Of a stretch of DNA of 31,131 nucleotides, positions 1 to 6,140 are shown piece after piece. The position numbers and the translations under genes were made by a program. The notes beneath the pieces are model-generated. The model saw only the letters and a list, made by a program, of their open reading frames with translations, did no database searches and was not told the DNA's origin. The stretch covers positions 1 to 31,131 of the forward strand of contig CAKOVG010000012.1 of NCBI GenBank assembly GCA_934121875.1, given 5' to 3'. This DNA is from an uncultured Clostridia bacterium. GTDB lineage: Bacteria; Bacillota; Clostridia; TANB77; CAG-508. Within the stretch, counting starts at the first letter, position 1; the number at the start of each line of letters is the position of its first letter.

Positions 1-704
1 CACAAATCTTTTGATGAAAATATATATGTACCATTTTCATCATATTCAACTGGCATTAAGTTTCCAGGCTTGTTATGTTCTTCAACATATACATTATATG
101 CCCATCTACAACTTTGGGCACAATCTCCAAGATTTGCACTTCTACTAGCTAAGAAATCACTTAAGAAACATCTTCCTGAATATCCAAAACAAATAGCTCC
201 ATGCACAAATATTTCTGTTGTTAAATCTTTTGGAGTGTTATTTATAATATCTCTTACTTGTTCTTTATTTAACTCTCTACCTAAAATAACTCTTTTAGCT
301 CCATTTTTATACCAAAAGTTTGCACTATGATAACTAACGGTGTTTGCTTGTGTACTTACATGTATCTCAACATCAGGTGCATATTGTTTTAATACCTCCA
401 TTACGCCACCATCAGAAGCTATAATAGCGTCTACTTTTAGGTCATTTAACATTTTAGCTTGTTCTTTTATTTCCTCATAATAACTATCCCAAGCATAAAT
501 ATTTATAGCAGCATAAACCTTTTTTCCTATACTATGTGCATATTTAATTGTTTTAGCTAAATCATCATTGTCAACTTCTGCTCTACTTCTTAATGAAAGA
601 GCCCCTGTACCACAGTAAACTGCATCTGCTCCATATAAGAATGCTGTTTTAGCTTTTTCAAAAGATCCTGCTGGTGCTAATAATTCTGGTTTTATTTTAT
701 TCAT
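1..704 (-). CDS. Peptidase U32 family protein, 3' part cut by window edge (TrhP/YrrO-like)
   Basis: The frame is open from ATG at 704 to the window edge, giving about 234 residues of the N-terminal part. It starts MNKIKPELLAPAGSFEKAK, the usual opening of U32 proteins, and carries the U32 signature EIFVHGAICFGYSGRCF (about 164-180). Four cysteines (C172, C179, C195, C199) sit where U32 proteins such as UbiU/UbiV and RlhA hold an iron-sulfur cluster. A GAGG ribosome site lies 7 bases before the ATG. In Bacillus subtilis the U32 pair YrrN/YrrO (TrhP1/TrhP2) makes 5-hydroxyuridine at tRNA position 34, and YrrM/TrmR then methylates it. A TrmR-like gene sits upstream at 1718-2308 on the same strand, so a tRNA role is favoured over a protease or collagenase role. 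That assignment is inference; family membership is clear. Confidence 0.9.
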   Translation of the reverse strand, partial: MNKIKPELLAPAGSFEKAKTAFLYGADAVYCGTGALSLRSRAEVDNDDLAKTIKYAHSIGKKVYAAINIYAWDSYYEEIKEQAKMLNDLKVDAIIASDGGVMEVLKQYAPDVEIHVSTQANTVSYHSANFWYKNGAKRVILGRELNKEQVRDIINNTPKDLTTEIFVHGAICFGYSGRCFLSDFLASRSANLGDCAQSCRWAYNVYVEEHNKPGNLMPVEYDENGTYIFSSKDL

Positions 705-739
705 TTTATTTCCTCATTTCTAATAAACATTCATTTATA

Positions 740-768
740 ATTATACAATATTTGTCATATTTTGTCGA
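740..768 (-). promoter_or_regulatory. Promoter of the U32 gene
   Basis: On the minus strand TCGACA (763-768) and TATAAT (740-745) are 17 bases apart, about 35 bases before the U32 start codon. It is divergent from the promoter at 799-827. The -35 box lies inside a motif (757-782) shared with the region upstream of hicAB. Confidence 0.6.
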
Positions 769-782
769 GCGATTTTTGTTAA
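757..782 (+). promoter_or_regulatory. Intergenic motif with a near Spo0A box, copy 1
   Basis: The stretch reads TTTTGTCGAGCGATTTTT on the plus strand. A second copy at 6262-6287 (minus strand) matches it at 21 of 24 bases. The core TGTCGAG is one base from the Spo0A box TGTCGAA. It overlaps the -35 box of the U32 promoter. Its function is unknown. Confidence 0.35.
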
Positions 783-798
783 TTTTTACCACTTTATA

Positions 799-827
799 TT
801 GATTTTAGGAACATTTGGTTTTATAAT
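799..827 (+). promoter_or_regulatory. Promoter of the 21-residue toxin-like gene
   Basis: TTGATT (799-804) and TATAAT (822-827) are separated by exactly 17 bases. The expected transcription start is near 834. The first bases of that transcript, GCCTC (834-838), can pair with GAGGT (862-866) of the ribosome site, so the 5' end could hide the site. This hiding is typical of type I toxin messages. Confidence 0.65.
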
Positions 828-873
828 GGAATAGCCTCTATTTAGAGAGTATCTTTAAAAGGAGGTGACATCA

Positions 874-939
874 TTGCATTTTATTAAACTTCTTGTACTT
901 ATTATTATATACTTAATTTTAAAACTTTTTGATAAATAG
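874..939 (+). CDS. Small hydrophobic peptide, candidate Fst-like type I toxin
   Basis: A 21-residue reading frame starts at TTG (874) behind a very strong ribosome site, AAAAGGAGGTGA (857-868), with normal spacing. The peptide has a short HFIK start, a run of about 14 hydrophobic residues rich in L and I, and the end LKLFDK. It is one membrane span with a charged tail. Fst/Ldr toxins have this plan, and several members that I recall end the span with a similar LKLFD or LxxWLD segment. The gene has its own promoter (799-827), a terminator 10 bases after the stop, and an opposing promoter at 1049-1077 that would make an antisense RNA carrying a repeat of the start region. Neighbours give no other role. 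A short hydrophobic frame can arise by chance in AT-rich DNA, but the ribosome site, promoter and repeat architecture argue against chance. Confidence 0.62.
   Translation: MHFIKLLVLIIIYLILKLFDK
883..894 (+). repeat. Direct repeat copy a, in the toxin start region
   Basis: ATTAAACTTCTT here recurs at 1003-1014. The similarity extends left to the TTG start codon: 874-894 and 994-1014 agree at 18 of 21 positions. This copy covers codons 4-7 of the small peptide. Confidence 0.8.
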
Positions 940-949
940 TAAGTACATA

Positions 950-983
950 AAAAAACCTACGAATGGCATTTCGTAGGTTTTTT
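950..983. terminator. Bidirectional terminator shared by toxin mRNA and antisense RNA
   Basis: A perfect 14-pair stem (950-963 with 970-983) encloses the loop TGGCAT. The outer part is A6/T6, so both strands end in a U run after a CCTACGAA stem. It begins 10 bases after the stop codon at 939. Confidence 0.9.
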
Positions 984-1002
984 ATGCATTACCTTGCAAA
1001 TC

Positions 1003-1014
1003 ATTAAACTTCTT
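1003..1014 (+). repeat. Direct repeat copy b, in the antisense RNA region
   Basis: Second copy of ATTAAACTTCTT. It is transcribed only from the opposite strand, so the antisense RNA carries the complement of the toxin start region. Confidence 0.8.
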
Positions 1015-1048
1015 TATTAAGAAAAATTACTTTTCTCAGTATATATTT

Positions 1049-1077
1049 ATATTACACTAAAATTTAGAATATGTCAA
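1049..1077 (-). promoter_or_regulatory. Promoter of the antisense RNA
   Basis: On the minus strand a consensus TTGACA (1072-1077) and TAATAT (1049-1054) are separated by 17 bases. No minus-strand reading frame follows before the U32 gene, which has its own promoter, so a non-coding transcript is the simplest product. Confidence 0.7.
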
Positions 1078-1101
1078 TACCAATTGTAAAATATGTCAAT
1101 A
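1068..1101. repeat. Twin 12-base repeat over the antisense promoter
   Basis: AATATGTCAATA occurs at 1068-1079 and again at 1090-1101, 22 bases apart (about two helical turns). Each copy contains TGTCAA, the complement of a TTGACA box, but only the left copy has a -10 box at the right distance. It could be a duplicated operator or a relic of promoter duplication. Confidence 0.5.
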
Positions 1102-1108
1102 ATTTTGC

Positions 1109-1137
1109 TTTACTTTTTTATTAAAATTTGATAATAT
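1109..1137 (+). promoter_or_regulatory. Promoter of the CmpB-like membrane gene
   Basis: TTTACT (1109-1114) and TAATAT (1132-1137) are 17 bases apart and lie about 30 bases before the ATG at 1167. The -35 box is weak. It is divergent from the antisense promoter. Confidence 0.45.
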
Positions 1138-1166
1138 ATTATTAAATTTAATCAGGAGATTTTGAT

Positions 1167-1715
1167 ATGGAAACTGTTTCAAAAAAACATATTAAATTAA
1201 ACAGAATACAAATACTTATTCTATATTTCTTTTTATTTGCATTTTTAGGCTGGGTTATGGAAACTTTATATGCTATATGCAACTTAGGTCACTTTGTAAA
1301 AAGAGGATTTTTATATGGTCCGCTTTGCCCTATATATGGTCATGGTGCAATAATGCTTATTGTATTTTTTAATAAATATAAAAAACATAATTTAAAGCTT
1401 TTTGTATATGCAGCTGTTGTTTTTTCTGTTTTTGAGTATTTTGTAAGCTATATTTTAGATGCAATGTTTGCAATGCACTGGTGGGATTATACAAATGAAT
1501 CTTTTAACTTAAATGGACGCATAAGTGTTTTTTATTCATTTGCTTGGGGTATTATTGCAATATTATTTATAAACCACGTATATCCATTCTTTAAAAAGCA
1601 TATAAATATTATACTTTCTAAAATTCCTTACATTGTGCAAATTGTTTTGGTATATTCCCTTTTATCTATATTAATAATTGATACAATTGCTTCTTGCATA
1701 AAATATTTAAGGTAA
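1167..1715 (+). CDS. Putative ABC-transporter type IV (ABC_trans_CmpB, PF06541) membrane protein
   Basis: The 182-residue protein has about five membrane spans and the conserved features of this poorly understood family: FLGWVMETLY near 30-40, RGFLYGPLCPIYGHG at about 52-66, and a WWDY...NLNGRISV segment near 110-125. The family name reflects annotation history; no ATPase lies nearby and I would not infer transport. An AGGAGA ribosome site sits 7 bases before the ATG. It is the only sizeable plus-strand gene in the window. It converges on the trmR-like gene with only two bases between stop codons, and both stops lie in one palindrome (1709-1732). Confidence 0.85.
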   Translation: METVSKKHIKLNRIQILILYFFLFAFLGWVMETLYAICNLGHFVKRGFLYGPLCPIYGHGAIMLIVFFNKYKKHNLKLFVYAAVVFSVFEYFVSYILDAMFAMHWWDYTNESFNLNGRISVFYSFAWGIIAILFINHVYPFFKKHINIILSKIPYIVQIVLVYSLLSILIIDTIASCIKYLR

Positions 1716-1732
1716 CCTTAATTGGTTACCTT
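1709..1732. terminator. Hairpin over two convergent stop codons
   Basis: AAGGTAACC (1709-1717) pairs with GGTTACCTT (1724-1732) around the loop TTAATT, a perfect 9-pair stem. It contains the stop codon of the CmpB-like gene (1713-1715) and, on the other strand, the last codons and stop of the methyltransferase (1718-1720). It lacks a clear U run, so its strength as a terminator is uncertain. Confidence 0.5.
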
Positions 1733-2308
1733 TGATATTGCAAGTCCGTCTCCTACTTCTAATATTTCTGTTTCTAAGTTATCATTATTAGTAATCTCCG
1801 CAATATATTCTCTTAAATTTCTAACTGCAGTTCTTTGTTTATGTTTATTATAATCACTCATAACATAGCCTTTATATAACACATTATCTGCAATTATTAC
1901 TCCGCCTTTTTTTATCATTCTTAAAGCTTGATTCAAAAAAAATGGATATTTTCCCTTTGCAGCATCTATAAACACAATATCATATTCTCCATTTAAAGTT
2001 GGCAAAATTTCTACTGCATCGCCCTCATATATATTTATTTTATCTTCTACTTCTGCCTTTTTTATATTCTCTCTTGCCTCTTTTACTCTTTCTGCTTCTC
2101 TTTCAATTGTATCTATTTTGCCATTTTCTTGTAAATATTCTGAAAAGCAGATGGCTGAATAGCCAACTGCTGTTCCAATTTCTAATATTTTATTTGGTTT
2201 CATTTCATTTAAGATTTTAGCAATAACTTCTAAAGTATCATCCATTATTATTGGAACTTTATCTTCTAATGCTTTTTTCTTAATTATACTAATCTCTTTC
2301 TTGTTCAT
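1718..2308 (-). CDS. trmR: SAM-dependent O-methyltransferase, TrmR (YrrM)-like tRNA 5-hydroxyuridine methyltransferase
   Basis: A 196-residue class I methyltransferase of the Methyltransf_3 family. Motif I is LEIGTAVGYS (42-51), an acidic residue ends the second strand (DTIERE, about 66-71), FIDAAKGKYP (113-122) holds the metal-binding aspartate and DNVLYKG (141-147) the second metal site. This set is shared with catechol and caffeoyl-CoA O-methyltransferases. Bacillus TrmR methylates 5-hydroxyuridine at tRNA position 34. A U32 peptidase, the family that makes the hydroxyl, follows at 1-704 on the same strand, although two unrelated loci now lie between them. The ribosome site AAAGGA is only two bases from the ATG, so the start is a little uncertain; another small-molecule methyltransferase role is possible. 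Confidence 0.8.
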   Translation of the reverse strand: MNKKEISIIKKKALEDKVPIIMDDTLEVIAKILNEMKPNKILEIGTAVGYSAICFSEYLQENGKIDTIEREAERVKEARENIKKAEVEDKINIYEGDAVEILPTLNGEYDIVFIDAAKGKYPFFLNQALRMIKKGGVIIADNVLYKGYVMSDYNKHKQRTAVRNLREYIAEITNNDNLETEILEVGDGLAISKVTN

Positions 2309-2400
2309 ATTCCTTTTGCCCTTTTTCTTGTATCTCTGTTTTTTAGCATATTGATTATTTATCCATTGCCTAAAATATTAATTATAGTTTTACTCTTTTA

Positions 2401-4224
2401 TTATTCTGCTGTAGCTCTTCTTGCCATTCTTTCTCTATCTTTATTATTTAATATTTTCTTTCTTAAACGAATATTTTTTGGAGTTACTTCAACTAATTCG
2501 TCTTCTGCTATAAATTCAATAGCTTTTTCTAATGACATTTGTACTGGTGGTACTAAACGAAGTGCATCATCTGAACCTGAAGCTCTAGTATTAGTTAAGT
2601 GTTTTTCTTTACATACATTTATAGATATATCTTCATTTCTAGAATTGATACCAACAATCATTCCTTCATATACTTCAACACCTGCACCAATTAATAGTTC
2701 TCCTCTTTCTTGTGCATTGTATAATCCATAAGTAATTGATGTTCCTGGTTCAAATGCTACTAAAACTCCTCTTGTTCTTGCTTGAATTTCACCTTTATAT
2801 GGTTCATAACTATCAAATATACTGTTCATTGTTCCTTCACCTTTTGTATCTGTTAGGAACTCTGTACGATAACCAATTAGTCCTCTTGCTGGAATTTTAA
2901 ACTCTACCTTAGTATGTCCTACTTCAGCTGGTTCCATGTTTATCATTTCAGCTTTTCTTCTTCCAAGTTTTTCAATAACATTTCCTATACAATCATCTGG
3001 TACATTTACTACTAGTCTTTCCATTGGCTCACATTTTACGCCATCAATTTCTTTAAATATAACTTTTGGACGAGATACTAAAAGTTCAAAACCTTCTCTT
3101 CTCATTGTTTCTATTAATACTGATAAATGTAATTCTCCACGTCCACAAACTTCAAAGCTATCTGGTGTGTCTGTTTCTTTTACACGTAAACTTACATTTC
3201 TTTCTAGTTCTTTAAATAATCTATCACGAATATGTCTTGATGTAACAAATTGTCCCTCTTTACCAGCTAAAGGTCCATTATTAACACTAAATGTCATAGA
3301 TACTGTTGGTTCATCAATATCAACAAAGTCAATTTTCTCTGGATTATTAACATCACAAACAGTTTCTCCAATGTTAATATCACTAATACCAGAAATACAT
3401 ACTATATCTCCAGCTCCAACTTCTTCTACTTCTGTTCTTTTTAAACCTTGGTAAGTAAATAGTTTAGCAATTTTTCCTTGTGCTATTTTATCATCTTTTT
3501 TACAAACAGCAACACTTTGTCCAGCTTTAATTGTTCCGCGTTCTACTCTACCAACTGCCAATCTTCCTAAATATTCATCATAATCAATATTAGAAACTAA
3601 TAATTGCATTGTTCCATCTTGCTCACATGCTGGTGGATTTATGTTCTTGATAATTGTATCAAAAATGCATGTTACATTATCACTTTCATCTGTTAAGTTC
3701 ATTTTAGCTATTCCATTTTTTGCAGATGCATATACAACTGGAAAATCTAGTTGTTCGTCATTTGCATTTAATTCAATAAATAACTCTAAAACTTTGTCAA
3801 CAACTTTTAATGGGTCTGCACCTGGTCTATCAATTTTGTTTATAACAACAATTGGTTTTAAATTTAATGCTAAAGATTTCTTTAAAACTTCTCTAGTTTG
3901 AGGCATTGGTCCTTCAAATGCATCTACTAATAAAAGTACACCATCTACCATTTTAAGTACACGTTCTACTTCTCCTCCAAAATCAGCATGGCCGGGCGTA
4001 TCAACAATGTTTATTTTAATACCATTATACATAACTGATGTATTTTTAGAAAGAATTGTAATACCTCTTTCTTTTTCAATATCTCCTGAATCCATTACTC
4101 TTTCAGATACTTGCTCATTTTCTCTAAATACATGACTTTGTCTTAAAAGAGCATCTACTAATGTAGTTTTTCCATGATCTACGTGTGCAATGATTGCTAT
4201 GTTTCTAATATTTTGATTATTCAT
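2401..4224 (-). CDS. typA: Translational GTPase TypA/BipA
   Basis: The 607-residue length and domain order fit BipA: a GTPase domain with G1 AHVDHGKTT (13-21), G2 around RGITI (53-57), G3 DTPGHADF (75-82), G4 NKID (129-132) and G5 SAKNG, then beta-barrel, EF-G-like III and V domains and the BipA-specific C-terminal domain (GTSITYGLYNAQERG and RASGSDDALRL segments). BipA binds the 70S ribosome and aids 50S assembly and stress adaptation, notably in the cold. It has its own consensus promoter and a GGGGT ribosome site; trmR follows 92 bases later without an obvious terminator, so read-through into trmR is possible. Confidence 0.97.
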   Translation of the reverse strand: MNNQNIRNIAIIAHVDHGKTTLVDALLRQSHVFRENEQVSERVMDSGDIEKERGITILSKNTSVMYNGIKINIVDTPGHADFGGEVERVLKMVDGVLLLVDAFEGPMPQTREVLKKSLALNLKPIVVINKIDRPGADPLKVVDKVLELFIELNANDEQLDFPVVYASAKNGIAKMNLTDESDNVTCIFDTIIKNINPPACEQDGTMQLLVSNIDYDEYLGRLAVGRVERGTIKAGQSVAVCKKDDKIAQGKIAKLFTYQGLKRTEVEEVGAGDIVCISGISDINIGETVCDVNNPEKIDFVDIDEPTVSMTFSVNNGPLAGKEGQFVTSRHIRDRLFKELERNVSLRVKETDTPDSFEVCGRGELHLSVLIETMRREGFELLVSRPKVIFKEIDGVKCEPMERLVVNVPDDCIGNVIEKLGRRKAEMINMEPAEVGHTKVEFKIPARGLIGYRTEFLTDTKGEGTMNSIFDSYEPYKGEIQARTRGVLVAFEPGTSITYGLYNAQERGELLIGAGVEVYEGMIVGINSRNEDISINVCKEKHLTNTRASGSDDALRLVPPVQMSLEKAIEFIAEDELVEVTPKNIRLRKKILNNKDRERMARRATAE

Positions 4225-4268
4225 TTTTTATTACCCCTATCTATTAATTTTTATAGTTCAACATTTCA

Positions 4269-4297
4269 ATTATACTCTACTGGCGAACATTTGTCAA
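4269..4297 (-). promoter_or_regulatory. Consensus promoter of typA
   Basis: TTGACA (4292-4297) and TATAAT (4269-4274) on the minus strand are separated by 17 bases, a full match to the vegetative consensus. The leader to the ATG is about 38 bases. The -35 box lies 14 bases after the ybaK stop. Confidence 0.85.
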
Positions 4298-4310
4298 CAT
4301 AATATCATTA

Positions 4311-4775
4311 TTAAATATATATAATTTTGTGTTCTATAAATGTTAAGAACTCTATAAAGTCATTAAACTCTAGTGCAACAGTTCTATCATTTAAATTAGT
4401 TCTAACTAGTACTTTTTTATCTCTTAACTTATTGTCAATAACTAATATCACTCTACTATCAAGGTCATCAACAATTGAAAACGGTGTTATTATACCCTTT
4501 TCTATTCTTAAAAGTCCAAAGACATCAACTTCACTTGCATACAAAAGCTCTGACACATATATCTTTTGTGCTAAAGTTTTTAAGCTTGTTGTTCTGCTCT
4601 CTTCTAATACCACCAAAAAATATGTTCCTCTTTTGTCTTTCAAAAATAAGGTTTTAGTGCCTGTTCCTTTTAATCTTTTTTTTATAGCTTGTTCCTCTTT
4701 TAAATCATAAGTTAATGAATGTTTTACCTCTTGATATTTTATATCTAATATTTCAAAAATTTTATATATATTCAT
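4311..4775 (-). CDS. YbaK/ProX-type aminoacyl-tRNA deacylase
   Basis: A protein of about 154 residues with the YbaK/aminoacyl-tRNA editing fold (PF04073). Visible features are the GTGTKTLFLKDKRGTYFLVV strand pair, which holds the conserved lysine region, GIITPFSIVDD (the GxxxPF motif of the family) and the C-terminal strand that in ProX reads HPN-type, here VRTNLNDRTVALEF. ProX/PrdX proteins hydrolyse mischarged Ala-tRNA(Pro) in trans. The altered HPN segment leaves the substrate open. I chose the ATG at 4775 rather than the in-frame TTG at 4787: the GAGGA site that serves it lies in the last plsC codons, and the plsC stop ends one base before it, which suggests translational coupling. Confidence 0.8.
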   Translation of the reverse strand: MNIYKIFEILDIKYQEVKHSLTYDLKEEQAIKKRLKGTGTKTLFLKDKRGTYFLVVLEESRTTSLKTLAQKIYVSELLYASEVDVFGLLRIEKGIITPFSIVDDLDSRVILVIDNKLRDKKVLVRTNLNDRTVALEFNDFIEFLTFIEHKIIYI

Positions 4776-4776
4776 T

Positions 4777-5355
4777 TTATTCCTCAAGTTTTATTATATT
4801 ATCCATTATATCTTTGCTTACCTTTTCCAAAATTTCTTTTTCTGGTTTGCTAGTTTTATATTCACTAAAATCTAAAGGTTTTCCATAATATATAGTTACT
4901 TTATGAAATGGTTTCATTTCTCCTGAAATATTAACTGGAATTACTGGTACTCCAGTTCTTAGAGCCATGAATGCTGCACCATTTTGTGCTCTTCCATTTT
5001 TAGCCATTCCTCTTCTTGTTCCTTCTGGAAACAACATTAAAATTTCTCCTTCTTTTAATACTTTTAGAGAATGTTTCATAGAGTCTAAGTCCATTTTTCC
5101 TCTTTTAACTGGAAATACTAAGCACTTATCTCCTAACCAACATATAAATTTATTTTTAAATAGCTCTTCTTTTGCCATAACATGCATTCTTCTTTTGGTT
5201 GAAGATACTAAAATTGGTGCATCCCAGTTAGATTGATGGTTTGCACACATAATATATGCTCCTTCTTTTGGTACATTTTCCTGCCCTATAGTTTTTACTC
5301 TAAATACAATTATTGAAAATATATGTACTAAAAATATAATTACACTTCTAAGCAT
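4777..5355 (-). CDS. plsC: 1-acyl-sn-glycerol-3-phosphate acyltransferase
   Basis: A 192-residue LPLAT-family protein with an N-terminal hydrophobic segment (about 4-20), the catalytic HQSNWD (40-45, the HxxxxD motif), an FPVKRG block near 81-86 that binds the phosphate, and FPEGTRRG (109-116). It should transfer an acyl chain to lysophosphatidate to form phosphatidate at the inner face of the membrane. AAGGAG lies 8 bases before the ATG. It is the first gene of a two-gene unit with ybaK, has its own promoter at 5412-5440, and its transcript begins at an inverted repeat (5379-5411). Confidence 0.93.
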   Translation of the reverse strand: MLRSVIIFLVHIFSIIVFRVKTIGQENVPKEGAYIMCANHQSNWDAPILVSSTKRRMHVMAKEELFKNKFICWLGDKCLVFPVKRGKMDLDSMKHSLKVLKEGEILMLFPEGTRRGMAKNGRAQNGAAFMALRTGVPVIPVNISGEMKPFHKVTIYYGKPLDFSEYKTSKPEKEILEKVSKDIMDNIIKLEE

Positions 5356-5378
5356 CTTAAATTCTCCTTAACTAATTA

Positions 5379-5411
5379 TTTAAAGGAATGCCCACATCGC
5401 ATTCCTTTAAA
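5379..5411. promoter_or_regulatory. Inverted repeat at the plsC transcription start
   Basis: TTTAAAGGAATGC (5379-5391) and GCATTCCTTTAAA (5399-5411) form a perfect 13-pair palindrome around 7 bases. The plsC -10 box ends at 5412, so the expected start (about 5405) lies inside the right arm. The element could be an operator over +1 or, after transcription, a 5'-end hairpin of at least 7 pairs. It has no U run and does not resemble the FapR operator I know from Bacillus. Confidence 0.6.
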
Positions 5412-5440
5412 ATTATATATCATATTTACTTTTTTGTCTA
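5412..5440 (-). promoter_or_regulatory. Promoter of plsC
   Basis: TAGACA (5435-5440) and TATAAT (5412-5417) on the minus strand are 17 bases apart. Confidence 0.75.
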
Positions 5441-5522
5441 TTAATTATTAACTTTTTTATTAATTTTCTTCAAGCTGTGTAACTAGCTTTTGATAAGAGT
5501 TTTCACCTTTTCATAATGTTTT

Positions 5523-5933
5523 TTAATTTCTATTATTCTTTAATACTTTTTCCATTAATGCGTCCTGTAGAGTTTTTGAAAAATTAATATTCAACTTTTC
5601 TGCTCTTTCATTTAGCCAAAATGGTATTGTAAGATTTTTCTTTACCGATTTTCTACTTCCATATTTTTGACTATATGCTCCTAAATCAAGCAATAATAAT
5701 GTTACAAAACCATTTTCATCTTCTAATTTTATATCTTTTATATCACTTGCTTTTGGCACTTCTTCATTGTTCTCTACTGATGTTAATAGCCAACCTAGTG
5801 CAGCATCTTCTGCCATTTGAATTGCCTCTTCCAGAGTATCTCCTTGTGTACAGCAACCTAATAAATCTGGAAATTGTACACTAAATCCTCCATCTTTTTC
5901 TTTATAAAAACACGCTGGATAAACAACTTTCAT
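5523..5933 (-). CDS. hicB: HicB-family antitoxin
   Basis: The 136-residue protein has the two-part HicB plan. An N-terminal partial RNase H-like fold (1-70) contains YPACFYKEKDGGFSVQFPDL and TLEEAIQMAEDAALGWL, and a C-terminal ribbon-helix-helix (about 98-130) reads KKNLTIPFWLNERAEKLNINF. HicB binds and neutralises the HicA mRNA interferase and represses its own operon. An AAGGAGG site lies 6 bases before the ATG, within the end of hicA, and the intact hicA frame would overlap hicB by ATGA. The antitoxin is intact while the toxin frame is broken. A chance match is very unlikely given the context. Confidence 0.9.
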   Translation of the reverse strand: MKVVYPACFYKEKDGGFSVQFPDLLGCCTQGDTLEEAIQMAEDAALGWLLTSVENNEEVPKASDIKDIKLEDENGFVTLLLLDLGAYSQKYGSRKSVKKNLTIPFWLNERAEKLNINFSKTLQDALMEKVLKNNRN

Positions 5934-6125
5934 TGTTTTACCTCCTTAATCCCTGCTTGCTTTAATATTGCATTCAAGGTTACTTTTTTTATATCTCCTC
6001 TATGTTTAGGTATTGTTACTTTTCCGTGGCTTTGCTTTGTGTTTATATTGTATATGAGAACCCACTGAATCATAGTAATACCATCCATTTTTCTTTAGTA
6101 TCTTTTCTAGCTCAATAAATATCAT
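5930..6125 (-). pseudogene. hicA: hicA toxin, frameshifted
   Basis: From ATG at 6125 (AAAGGAG site, 4 bases before the codon) the frame reads MIFIELEKILKKNGWYYYDS then VGSHIQYKH, the HicA dsRBD-like fold with the catalytic GSH histidine, and then runs out of frame to a stop at 6006-6008. The next frame continues from 6040 as TKQSHGKVTIPKHRGDIKK and VTLNAILKQAGIKEV, the normal HicA C-terminus, and ends at TGA overlapping the hicB start. The break lies at 6025-6041. Loss of CA from a (CA)3 run would explain it, as would one added base. As read, the product lacks the last strand and helix and is probably inactive. A sequencing or assembly error is possible. Confidence 0.85.
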
Positions 6126-6140
6126 TTTGCTCCTTTCTTA

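Larger units (their letters stand above)
944..1042 (-). ncRNA. Predicted antisense antitoxin RNA of the toxin locus
   Basis: The promoter at 1049-1077 should start an RNA near 1042 on the minus strand. It would end after the shared hairpin at 950-983, where the minus strand shows a run of seven T, giving about 100 bases. It contains the complement of the direct repeat at 994-1014, so its 5' half can pair with the start region of the toxin message at 874-894, and its 3' half is complementary to the message's terminator arm. This matches the par locus of plasmid pAD1, where RNA I and RNA II converge on a shared terminator and pair through direct repeats. No transcript data are available here. 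Confidence 0.5.

Noticed and set aside
70..330. Plus-strand open frame of 86 codons
   Set aside because: It lies wholly inside the U32 gene on the other strand, and has no ribosome site or recognisable domain. The same holds for the other plus-strand frames opposite typA, the capsule genes and pnp.
705..1166. Riboswitch or tRNA-like element in the long intergenic region
   Set aside because: No cloverleaf, T-box or known riboswitch core was seen; the promoters, small frame, repeats and terminator account for the region.
4776..4787. TTG start giving four more residues to the YbaK-like protein
   Set aside because: It overlaps the plsC stop, and the ATG at 4775 has GAGGA at proper spacing.
5450..5500. 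AAGCT...AGCTT inverted repeat after hicB as a terminator
   Set aside because: The stem is only five pairs and no U run follows in the direction of hicB transcription.
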